A stretch of DNA of 13,875 bases from Chloroflexota bacterium (GCA_023415845.1 JAEZJB010000125.1:1-13875); one strand, 5' to 3'; shown: positions 5,932 to 12,293, counted from the first letter of the stretch. Notes: generated from the letters alone by a model not told the origin. Numbers and translations: made by a program.

Positions 5932-7509
5932 ATGCGCACGCTCTCTCGACGGCACTTCATCGGCGGTACCGCGGCTTCGGTCACCGGCTTCACCCTGCTT
6001 ACCCGCGGCCAGGCGGCGGTTGCTGCCCGGCAGGCCACGCCATCCGCCTCCCCGGTAGCCGCTGCCAGCGTCATTTCCACCACCGCCCTCGACGATCTTC
6101 GCTCGCGCCTCAAGGGCACCCTGCTCCTGCCCGGCGACAGTGGCTACAACGCCGCCAGTGAACCTGCCAATGGCCGCTACAACGACATTCGCCCGGCCGC
6201 CATCGCTCGCGTAGCCGACGAAGACGACGTGGTGACCTGCATTCAGTGGTGCACGGAAAACGGCGTCGACCCTGTGGGTCGCGGCGGAGGACATTCCTAC
6301 GCCGGCTTCTCCACCACCACTGGCCTCATGATCGATCTCCGCCGCCTGAACCACGTCGTGGTCGACAAATCCCAGGGCACCGCCACCTGCGGCGGTGCCG
6401 CCCTGAACAACGACTACTTCATCGCCACCGAAGACGGTCCGCTCTTCCTCCCCGGCGGCACCTGCCTCGGCGTCGGTGTCGGCGGCCTCACGCTGGGCGG
6501 CGGCATCGGTTACAACGCTCACTGGGCCGGTCTCACCTGCGACCACATGATCCATTCCCGCATCGTCACCGCCGACGCCCAGGTGCGGGAGATCTCGCCT
6601 TCCAGCGAGGAAGATCTCTACTGGGCCTGCCGGGGTGGCGCCGGTGGGTCATTTGGCATCAACACCGAATTCACCTTCACCATGGTCGAGGTGCCCCAGC
6701 AGGAAGTCTCCTTCTACCGCTACGAGTGGATGGGGGCCGATGCCGCTGTCGAAGCCATGCAGGTCTTCCATCAGGTCCTCGCCAGCGCCCCCCAGGCGCT
6801 CAATGCCGTTGTCATGACCGAAGCCACCGACAACGATGCCGATCCCCACAAGGCCCTGCACACCATGACCCGGGGAGCCTACATTGGGCCGGTCGACGAG
6901 CTGGCCGACCTGATCGCGCCGCTCACCGCTATCGGCAACAAAACGGTCGACTCCCTGCAGCCGATGATGTTCTGGGACATCCAGCGCATGATTGCCACGC
7001 AGGAGCCGGAACAGCATAACTTCGGGGATATGTCACGTTACGCCAACGAGGTTCCCGCCGATAACCTCCTGGCCGACGTGGTGGAACTGATTGCCGAATG
7101 CCCCCAGCGGTCGGACGACGCCAACGGGTCGTTCTGGTCGCTCGGCTGGGTCGGCGGCAAGGTCGGCGAGTTCAGCCGCACCGATACGGCCTATGTCCAC
7201 CGCGACGCCCTCACCCTGCTCCGTCCCACCACCGTCTGGCCCGACGGCTCGCCCGATTCGGTCGGCGACGAACTCAACGCGTGGACGCAGTCCGTGATCG
7301 ACCTCATCTCGCCCAGCACCCCGGACGAGAGCTACCAGAACTTCCCGAACCGCGACCTCGAGCGCTACCTCACGCAGTACTACGCCGAGAACCTCGATCG
7401 GCTGGTGGATGTGAAGACGGCGGTCGACCCGAACAACATGTTCAACAACCCGCAAAGCGTGCCAACCCGGGACGGATTGGCCGCCATGGGTGGTCTCGAC
7501 CGGGTATAG
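5932..7509 (+). CDS. Tat-exported FAD-binding BBE-domain oxidoreductase (bicovalent flavin)
   Basis: This 525-residue exported flavoprotein is of the berberine-bridge-enzyme/glucooligosaccharide-oxidase type, which oxidises sugars, alcohols or alkaloids with oxygen. A Tat leader, Ser-Arg-Arg-His-Phe-Ile (5-10), precedes a linker with ATPSASPVAA (35-44), almost the same as in the upstream oxidase. The FAD domain carries Arg-Gly-Gly-Gly-His121-Ser-Tyr, whose histidine binds flavin covalently in the family, and Gly-Thr-Cys178-Leu-Gly-Val-Gly, whose cysteine gives the second bond; their 57-residue spacing is close to that in known bicovalent enzymes. The C-terminal BBE segment (about 450-510) shows the Tyr-x-Asn ... 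Tyr-Tyr-Ala-Glu-Asn-Leu-Asp-Arg-Leu ... Asp-Pro-Asn-Asn-Met-Phe signature. GGAGG at 5919-5923 sets the ATG start. No terminator separates it from the multicopper oxidase, so co-transcription is likely. Substrate unknown. Confidence 0.92.
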   Translation: MRTLSRRHFIGGTAASVTGFTLLTRGQAAVAARQATPSASPVAAASVISTTALDDLRSRLKGTLLLPGDSGYNAASEPANGRYNDIRPAAIARVADEDDVVTCIQWCTENGVDPVGRGGGHSYAGFSTTTGLMIDLRRLNHVVVDKSQGTATCGGAALNNDYFIATEDGPLFLPGGTCLGVGVGGLTLGGGIGYNAHWAGLTCDHMIHSRIVTADAQVREISPSSEEDLYWACRGGAGGSFGINTEFTFTMVEVPQQEVSFYRYEWMGADAAVEAMQVFHQVLASAPQALNAVVMTEATDNDADPHKALHTMTRGAYIGPVDELADLIAPLTAIGNKTVDSLQPMMFWDIQRMIATQEPEQHNFGDMSRYANEVPADNLLADVVELIAECPQRSDDANGSFWSLGWVGGKVGEFSRTDTAYVHRDALTLLRPTTVWPDGSPDSVGDELNAWTQSVIDLISPSTPDESYQNFPNRDLERYLTQYYAENLDRLVDVKTAVDPNNMFNNPQSVPTRDGLAAMGGLDRV

Positions 7510-7510
7510 C

Positions 7511-7585
7511 CTCTGGCGGTTCTCCCAGAGAAACGCCAACCCCGCCGCCACCAGAAACGGGAGCGTCGGTTGTTCGACGCTCCCG
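7511..7585. terminator. Strong hairpin(s) between convergent genes, bidirectional terminator
   Basis: CGGGAGCGTCG (7558-7568) pairs perfectly with CGACGCTCCCG (7575-7585) around a 6-base loop. A smaller hairpin, CTCTGG/CCAGAG (7511-7516 and 7525-7530), lies just after the BBE gene stop. The plus strand continues CTCTTGGTT and the minus strand TTTCTGG, so each direction has a few Ts. The pair sits in the 113-base gap between genes that end towards each other. Confidence 0.75.
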
Positions 7586-7622
7586 CTCTTGGTTCGATCT
7601 CGGATGCAATCTCTCGGCGAGA

Positions 7623-8936
7623 TCAGCCCTCGACTTCGGCGATCGCCTCGCGCACCATTTCGGCCTCGGTGTTGAGGACCTCGGTCGTATTCGCCCAGGC
7701 ATCGGCCGCCGGCGTATTGTTGACCAGAATCTGCTCCCAACCCTGTCCGATGAACTGCGCCCCGTTCGGCACCATCACCATCACCGAATCGACCTGTTGC
7801 ACCTTCTCGAGCTGGTCAACGGCCGTGCGTGAGTTCGGCTTCTCGTCGAAGAACGCCTGCATCGACTCCCCGTCACGCGCCGAGGCCCGGACCGGCATGT
7901 AGCCGGTCGTCTGCGCCCATTCGGCAGTGACATCGGTGCTGGTGGCGTATTCGATGTACTTGAACGCCGCCTGCCGCACCTCATCGGAAGCATTCGCCAG
8001 GATCGAGAGACCCGACCCACCCGTGCAGCAGCCGAATGAAAGCTCAGACGGCAGGAAGGCGGTCGTGAAGTCAAACGACGCGCTGGCAGTCAGGTTCCCC
8101 AGCGAGCCGGTGGAGGAGAAGATCGCGGCGGTCACGCCGTTGATAAAGTCCTGCGTCGGGTCGGAGACAGCCGCCGCCACCCCGGTCTCAACCAGCGTCC
8201 GCATTGCTTCCCCGGCGTTCACCGCCCCCTCTTCGGAGAGCAGGATGTTCAGGTCCGGGTCGGAGTAGGCACCGTCAAAGCCCCAGACCGTTCCCTGCAG
8301 GAACCAGGATCCGTAGCCGGCCGCGCTGCCAAACGCGAAGGCGTACTCGGCCCCGCTGCCATCAATCAGCTGCTGGCCATTGGCCTGGAGATTGCTCCAC
8401 TTCTCATAGATTTCACCGGTCAGCCCGGCCTCTTCGACCATCGCGGTGTTGTAGTACAGCAGCGGCGTCGAGCGAGCGAACGGAATCGCCCACTGGCCGC
8501 CATTACGCTGGTACTCCACGTAGAGCGTCTGGATATAGTCCTCGACGTTGGATTCGGGAGTGATCAGCGTATTGAGGTCGACCAAAGCGCCCGCCAGGTA
8601 GAAGCGGAACCACCACGCTTCGGAGAAAAGCGTCATGTCTGGCACGTCGCCAGTCTGCAGGCCGGAGATGAGCGACTGAGCGATCGCCTCGTAGCTCTCG
8701 TACGGCGTGGCCACCACCTCGATGTCGGACTGCGAGGCGTTGAAGTCGGCAATCAACTTGTTTTGGGCATCACCATTCACGCCAGTCCCGAATGATGTCC
8801 AGTAATTGACCGTTACCTTCGAACCCGTGTCCTGGATCACAGCCGGAGCGGCGAAGATTGGACTGGGTTTGGCCAGCGTCAACAGACCAGTGCTCGCCGC
8901 ACCGCCAACCAGCTTTCGTCGCGTCAAATGTGTCAT
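7623..8936 (-). CDS. ABC transporter substrate-binding protein, family 1 (UgpB/sugar type), Tat leader
   Basis: This 437-residue extracellular solute-binding protein would capture a sugar, glycerol phosphate or similar ligand for an ABC importer. The leader has Thr-Arg-Arg-Lys-Leu-Val-Gly (5-11) and a hydrophobic stretch ending near Ala29-Ala30, so Tat export is likely; no lipobox cysteine is seen. The mature part opens with Val-Thr-Val-Asn-Tyr-Trp-Thr-Ser-Phe, followed by Leu-Ile-Ala-Asp-Phe-Asn, the usual first strand and helix of family 1 binding proteins. Further on are an Ile-Pro-Phe-Ala-Arg-Ser-Thr-Pro-Leu-Leu-Tyr-Tyr-Asn segment and a Cys-Cys-Thr-Gly-Gly-Ser-Gly stretch in the place where UgpB-like proteins have a Gly-Gly loop. 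AAAGG 7-8 bases upstream fixes the ATG. No permease or ATPase gene is adjacent in the window, so its partners must be elsewhere. Ligand unknown. Confidence 0.9.
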   Translation of the reverse strand: MTHLTRRKLVGGAASTGLLTLAKPSPIFAAPAVIQDTGSKVTVNYWTSFGTGVNGDAQNKLIADFNASQSDIEVVATPYESYEAIAQSLISGLQTGDVPDMTLFSEAWWFRFYLAGALVDLNTLITPESNVEDYIQTLYVEYQRNGGQWAIPFARSTPLLYYNTAMVEEAGLTGEIYEKWSNLQANGQQLIDGSGAEYAFAFGSAAGYGSWFLQGTVWGFDGAYSDPDLNILLSEEGAVNAGEAMRTLVETGVAAAVSDPTQDFINGVTAAIFSSTGSLGNLTASASFDFTTAFLPSELSFGCCTGGSGLSILANASDEVRQAAFKYIEYATSTDVTAEWAQTTGYMPVRASARDGESMQAFFDEKPNSRTAVDQLEKVQQVDSVMVMVPNGAQFIGQGWEQILVNNTPAADAWANTTEVLNTEAEMVREAIAEVEG

Positions 8937-8984
8937 GTCCCATACCTTTCGTGGGTCCCTGCTGGGCGCGAAACGTCGCAGTAC

Positions 8985-8998
8985 CAGGAGCCCTCCTG
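8985..8998. promoter_or_regulatory. Inverted repeat CAGGAG-CC-CTCCTG at the promoter start region
   Basis: CAGGAG (8985-8990) and CTCCTG (8993-8998) form a perfect 6-bp dyad that overlaps the -10 hexamer and the expected transcription start of the binding-protein gene. A repressor bound here would block the promoter; LacI-type repressors often act this way on sugar-uptake genes, but none is encoded nearby. Confidence 0.35.
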
Positions 8999-9024
8999 AT
9001 AGCCCAACGTGTTGCGAATGTTAA
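8996..9024 (-). promoter_or_regulatory. Candidate sigma-70-type promoter of the binding-protein gene
   Basis: Read on the minus strand, TTAACA (9024-9019) and TATCAG (9001-8996) are separated by exactly 17 bases. The -35 matches consensus at 5 of 6 and the -10 at 4 of 6 positions. Transcription would start near 8989, giving a leader of about 53 bases. This is the best promoter match I see in the window. Confidence 0.45.
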
Positions 9025-9236
9025 GAATTACCACAGTCCTGGCCTGCCGGCCGCTCGATAGATACGGGAGCTACCGGTTCTCACACCTCAGTGTGAACCA
9101 GACCCACGTGGGCATTGCCAACGAAGTGTTGAAGCTGCATCCGAATCCGCGACGTGGAGACGCAACCAAGTGTCCAGGAACTCCCAGCAAGCCCTGCCGA
9201 ATGTGGTCACTTCCGAACCATGCCCCGGATGCTGAA

Positions 9237-9638
9237 CTACTGAATCGGCGCCTGAATCTCGTTCGACTCGTCCATACTCGCGCTGTGCACCGCCTCGGCG
9301 AGGAATCCATACCGGGCAATGCCGGTCAGCTGGCCATTCTCCACGGTGAAGACACTCGCCACCACCTGGCTTCCGGTCTCGTTGCCCGTTTGCGGGTCCC
9401 GCCAGACCGCCTGCTGTTCGACCACCACGATGTCATCGCGGCGAAACCAGCGACGTGGCGTCATCGAAATATTGGCGCGTCCCACCCACTCCTCGAGCAG
9501 GTACTTGCCCTCGCCGACTCCACGCGGCCCACCGATGCGCACGTTGTCGGTTGCCAGCGCCAGCAGCGCGGCCACATTGCGGTCGTTGAGATGGTCATGA
9601 AACGCCTGCACCACCGCCACGGCGTCGGAATTGCTCAT
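9237..9638 (-). CDS. SnoaL/NTF2-like small protein
   Basis: This 133-residue protein looks like the NTF2/SnoaL-like alpha+beta cone fold. An N-terminal helix with Val-Gln-Ala-Phe-His-Asp-His-Leu-Asn-Asp-Arg-Asn-Val-Ala-Ala-Leu-Leu-Ala-Leu precedes an Asp-Asn-Val-Arg-Ile-Gly-Gly-Pro-Arg-Gly segment. A Gly-Lys-Tyr-Leu-Leu-Glu-Glu-Trp segment and then a strand-rich half with Ala-Ser-Val-Phe-Thr-Val-Glu-Asn-Gly-Gln-Leu follow. Members include polyketide cyclases, isomerases and non-enzymatic ligand binders, so no function can be assigned. No leader is seen. The ATG at 9638 is chosen because the fold begins there and AGAAGG lies about 9 bases upstream; an extension to 9686 adds unrelated residues. 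It is divergent from the methionine aminopeptidase gene. Confidence 0.75.
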   Translation of the reverse strand: MSNSDAVAVVQAFHDHLNDRNVAALLALATDNVRIGGPRGVGEGKYLLEEWVGRANISMTPRRWFRRDDIVVVEQQAVWRDPQTGNETGSQVVASVFTVENGQLTGIARYGFLAEAVHSASMDESNEIQAPIQ

Positions 9639-9722
9639 AGGGGAAATACCTTCTGTTTCTGGCCACGCACTAGACGTCCGTCTCAAGCCAAGTATGCGTC
9701 ACTCACCAGATGACCGATGAGC

Positions 9723-9738
9723 GACGCTGGCCAGCGTC
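9723..9738. promoter_or_regulatory. Perfect 16-base palindrome between divergent genes, possible operator
   Basis: GACGCTGGCCAGCGTC is an uninterrupted perfect palindrome in the 166-base gap between the SnoaL-like gene (minus) and the aminopeptidase gene (plus), about midway between their starts. A further GCGTCAC copy is at 9696-9702, matching the right arm (9734-9740). It fits a dimeric regulator site, though an RNA hairpin is also possible. No regulator is known. Confidence 0.4.
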
Positions 9739-9804
9739 ACCCTCCACCCACGATACTTGCCGGTATGACACGCCCTCTTTTCCGTGCTTCGGAGATGTTC
9801 CTGC

Positions 9805-10545
9805 ATGATCGTAACCCGGCCCGATGAACTGGCAGGCCTGCAGCGTGCAAACGCTGCGACCACGCGGCTCCTGCGCGAACTGCAGGCCATGGCAAAGCCA
9901 GGCATGGCCACCCGTGACCTCGACACGTACGCCCGCGCCTATATCCTTAAACTCGGCGGCGAGGCAATCTTCGAAACCCAGAACGGCTTCCCGGGGGCAA
10001 TTAACACCAACCGCAACGACATCGTCGTTCACGGCATTCCTGGCGACGAACAGCTCGAAGCCGGCGACATCCTCACCATCGATGCCGGGATGCTACTTGG
10101 CGGGTTCGCTGGCGACGCTGCCACCACCTTCACCATTGGTCCGGCCACGGAACGGCAGCAGGCCCTGATCGACGCGACGATGGAAGCCATGATGACGGCC
10201 ATCGCCGCCGCGAAAACGGGCAACACGGTGGGCGACGTCAGTTGGGCGATGCAGTCAGTCGCCGAAGGGTATGGCTACAACGTCGCCCGCGGCTTCTGCG
10301 GTCACGGCATCGGTCGCCGCTGCTGGGAAGACCCGCAGGTACCATTCGCGGGCAAGCCTGGCACCGGCCCGAAGTTGGTCGAGGGCATGGTCATCACTGT
10401 CGAGCCGGTGGTGATCGAGGGCAAGATGGACTACTACATGGACAATCGTTGGGAAGCCCGCACCAACGATGGCACCATGGTCGCCCAGTTCGAGCGAGCC
10501 GTAATGGTGACTCCCACCGGCGGCGTCATCCTCTCCGGCGACTGA
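9805..10545 (+). CDS. map: Methionine aminopeptidase, type I
   Basis: This 246-residue cytoplasmic enzyme removes the initiator methionine from nascent proteins. All five metal ligands of the family are in place: Asp93 (Thr-Ile-Asp-Ala-Gly), Asp104 (Gly-Asp-Ala-Ala-Thr-Thr-Phe), His167 (Gly-His-Gly-Ile-Gly), Glu200 (Thr-Val-Glu-Pro) and Glu230 (Ala-Gln-Phe-Glu). His76 in Val-His-Gly-Ile-Pro corresponds to the substrate-binding histidine of the E. coli enzyme. Length matches the type Ia form with no N-terminal zinc extension. GGAG lies 10 bases before the ATG at 9805; an in-frame GTG at 9784 is possible but less likely. The gene stands alone, not in the usual adk-map-infA ribosomal cluster, so it is probably an additional paralogue. 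A strong terminator follows. Confidence 0.95.
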   Translation: MIVTRPDELAGLQRANAATTRLLRELQAMAKPGMATRDLDTYARAYILKLGGEAIFETQNGFPGAINTNRNDIVVHGIPGDEQLEAGDILTIDAGMLLGGFAGDAATTFTIGPATERQQALIDATMEAMMTAIAAAKTGNTVGDVSWAMQSVAEGYGYNVARGFCGHGIGRRCWEDPQVPFAGKPGTGPKLVEGMVITVEPVVIEGKMDYYMDNRWEARTNDGTMVAQFERAVMVTPTGGVILSGD

Positions 10546-10579
10546 CCGGCGCCCTCCGCTCCCTTTCCCTGGCAACCAA

Positions 10580-10623
10580 CCCGAACGCCCCGTGACACCA
10601 GTTGGTATCACGGGGCGTTCGGG
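10580..10623 (+). terminator. Intrinsic terminator of the methionine aminopeptidase gene
   Basis: A perfect 16-bp stem, CCCGAACGCCCCGTGA (10580-10595) with its complement (10608-10623), closes a 12-base loop and is followed by a pyrimidine-rich CATTTCCTTTCATC tail. It lies 34 bases after the stop codon. It insulates the sigma-fusion gene downstream from the aminopeptidase transcript. Confidence 0.88.
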
Positions 10624-10711
10624 CATTTCCTTTCATCAACGCTTTACTCCGCACTACAGCGATACAGCGCTCATTGGCACCTATTGTTGACGGCAACTGT
10701 GGCGGGTGAAT

Positions 10712-10720
10712 GGAGGTGAT
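10712..10720 (+). promoter_or_regulatory. Near-perfect Shine-Dalgarno of the sigma-fusion gene
   Basis: GGAGGTGAT is fully complementary to the canonical 3' end of 16S rRNA and lies 2 bases (6 from GGAGG) before the ATG at 10723. It is the strongest ribosome binding site in the window and fixes the start of the fusion protein, suggesting efficient translation. No convincing promoter was found between the preceding terminator and this site. Confidence 0.8.
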
Positions 10721-10722
10721 AC

Positions 10723-12234
10723 ATGACGACCACGGCAGTGCTCGCAAAGGCAGCGCAACAAGGCGACATCGAAGCATTTACGGAACTGGTCGAACGGTAC
10801 CAGGGGATGGCATTCGGCTATGCCCTCGCCACGATCGGCGACTACCACCTTGCCGAAGACGCCGTCCAGATCGCCTTGCTCACCGCGCATGGACACCTCG
10901 ACTCGCTGCGTGATCCCGCCCGATTCGGTGGCTGGCTCCGGGGCATCGTCCGCTTCGAATGCCTGCGGCTCATCCGGCAGCGCCAGCCCGTCGCCTTCCA
11001 GTCGCTGGACCTCGGAGAAGAGGCAGCGGCCAGTCAGACAGAAGGCATCGAAAGCGAGGCGATTGCGTCGGTTGTCGTCGATCAGGTCGTGGAACTGCTC
11101 GGCGAGTTGCCGGAACGCCAGCGCGTCGTGGCCGCCCTCTACTACCTGCAGGATCACTCGCAGGCAGACGTGGCCGAATTCCTTGACCTGTCAGTCAGCA
11201 CCGTCAACAACCGCCTGCGGGAAGCCCGGGCGTTCCTGCGGACCAAAGGAGCCCATCTGATGAACGAAATCCAGCTTGCAACTCCCAACCTCTCGGCCAC
11301 GATCGGCAAGGTGCTGCGTGGCGAAGGACACACCGTCGACATGCAGATGCAGGGCGAGGAGCGCCCCGACCTGCTCACCGCGGTGCGGATCCAGACGGGC
11401 GAACGCTCGATCGCCGCGTTCATTGCGCAATACCTCGACGATGACACTGCCCGGCTGATCGTCCAACCGCAGGGTGACCACACCATCCAGGCAGGAGCAT
11501 CAGTGCGGTCGAGCGGGACACCGGTCACGACCGCGCTCGACATCTCCACGATCGATGATCTGATCGCCGCCGCCACCCGACCGGACTCGCCACAAATCAT
11601 CGAAACCGGGATCAAGGTGATCGACCTCTTCGCACCGCTCCGCGAGAACGCTACGGTCGCCATCATCGGGGACCGGAATGTGGGCAAGATGGTGCTGGTC
11701 GACGAACTGGTGCGCCGCCTGGGCCAGACTGGACAGTCGTTGACCCTGCTCGTATTCCTCCGCACGCCGGATGAAACGGGCGTCACCCACCTGCTCGAAT
11801 ACCGGACGACCGGTGGCATCTCGGTGGTGGGTATTCCGGTCAGCGATGCGTCACCAGCCGCCCTCAAATCGACCCTCGATCGGGTCGATACGGTGCTGGT
11901 GATGAGCCGCGAGCTGGGACGTCAGCGACTGTATCCGGCAATCGATCCGGCTTCGTCGCATGCCACATTCCAGCGCGACGATGAGATCGTGGCCGAGGCG
12001 AGGCACCTCCTTGAAACGGCTGATGCCACCAACCCACGGGTGAAGGCGCTGAGGTCATACCTGACGCAGCCATTCTTCGTGGCCGAGCCCTATACCCATC
12101 GGCCCGGCTCGGTGGTTCCCGCCCGCGTGGCTCGGGAGGACATGGCGACCATCGTGTCGGGCGATCTCGACGCCTTTGCCGACCGCGATCTGCTGATGGC
12201 AGGATCGCTCGCGGAGTCTCCTCGCCTGACCTGA
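10723..12234 (+). CDS. ECF-type sigma factor fused to a degenerate F1 ATP-synthase beta-like domain
   Basis: This is a 503-residue two-part protein. Residues 1-90 are sigma region 2 (Gly-Asp-Ile-Glu-Ala-Phe ... Ala-Glu-Asp-Ala-Val-Gln ... Leu-Arg-Asp-Pro-Ala-Arg-Phe-Gly-Gly-Trp-Leu). Residues 122-175 are region 4 with a helix-turn-helix (Leu-Pro-Glu-Arg-Gln-Arg-Val ... Ser-Gln-Ala-Asp-Val-Ala ... Ser-Thr-Val-Asn-Asn-Arg-Leu). From about 194 it follows F1 beta: barrel (194-272), Glu-Thr-Gly-Ile-Lys-Val-Ile-Asp-Leu (294-302), P-loop Gly316-Asp-Arg-Asn-Val-Gly-Lys322-Met323, Leu-Tyr404-Pro-Ala-Ile-Asp-Pro, and Thr-Gln-Pro-Phe-Phe-Val-Ala-Glu (448-455). The P-loop Thr/Ser is Met. The segment with catalytic Glu, Walker B Asp and the DELSEED loop is missing, so ATP hydrolysis is unlikely. 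Nucleotide binding remains possible: Tyr404 and Tyr457 match beta's adenine-pocket aromatics. No anti-sigma gene follows. The role, perhaps energy-responsive transcription, is inference. Confidence 0.87.
   Translation: MTTTAVLAKAAQQGDIEAFTELVERYQGMAFGYALATIGDYHLAEDAVQIALLTAHGHLDSLRDPARFGGWLRGIVRFECLRLIRQRQPVAFQSLDLGEEAAASQTEGIESEAIASVVVDQVVELLGELPERQRVVAALYYLQDHSQADVAEFLDLSVSTVNNRLREARAFLRTKGAHLMNEIQLATPNLSATIGKVLRGEGHTVDMQMQGEERPDLLTAVRIQTGERSIAAFIAQYLDDDTARLIVQPQGDHTIQAGASVRSSGTPVTTALDISTIDDLIAAATRPDSPQIIETGIKVIDLFAPLRENATVAIIGDRNVGKMVLVDELVRRLGQTGQSLTLLVFLRTPDETGVTHLLEYRTTGGISVVGIPVSDASPAALKSTLDRVDTVLVMSRELGRQRLYPAIDPASSHATFQRDDEIVAEARHLLETADATNPRVKALRSYLTQPFFVAEPYTHRPGSVVPARVAREDMATIVSGDLDAFADRDLLMAGSLAESPRLT
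11245..11262 (+). promoter_or_regulatory. Internal Shine-Dalgarno and in-frame ATG at the fusion junction
   Basis: AAAGGAG (11245-11251) lies 8 bases before an in-frame ATG (11260-11262) that encodes Met180. This is exactly between the sigma region-4 helix and the beta-like barrel. Initiation here would give a separate 324-residue beta-like protein. It could be a working second start or the relic of two once separate genes. Confidence 0.6.
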
Positions 12235-12251
12235 TAGCGTCAGACGCCGGA

Positions 12252-12293
12252 CGCACCTCGGGACCGGATGCGAACATCCAGTCCCGAAGTGCG
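12252..12293. terminator. Long imperfect hairpin between the sigma-fusion and glutamine synthetase genes
   Basis: A 19-base stem (12252-12270 with 12275-12293) closes a 4-base loop 17 bases after the sigma-fusion stop. On the plus strand two positions are C-A mismatches (12257/12288 and 12265/12280). On the minus strand the same positions become U-G wobbles and the loop reads TTCG, so the RNA fold is complete only in minus-strand transcripts. No T run follows on either side. Confidence 0.55.

Larger units (their letters stand above)
8937..9236. other. 300-base intergenic region upstream of the binding-protein gene
   Basis: This contains the candidate promoter (8996-9024) and an inverted repeat (8985-8998) of the binding-protein gene. 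It also has an imperfect hairpin GGTTC(TC)ACAC / GTGTGAACC (9076-9099), which may end transcripts of the SnoaL-like gene that lies upstream on the same strand, and a 10-base palindrome CCCACGTGGG (9103-9112). No coding potential is recognised. Confidence 0.6.

Noticed and set aside
10723..12234. The sigma-beta fusion as a frameshift or assembly artefact
   Set aside because: The frame is continuous with normal codon structure throughout and both parts are in phase. A single lost stop codon near 11260 cannot be excluded and is covered in the internal-start finding.
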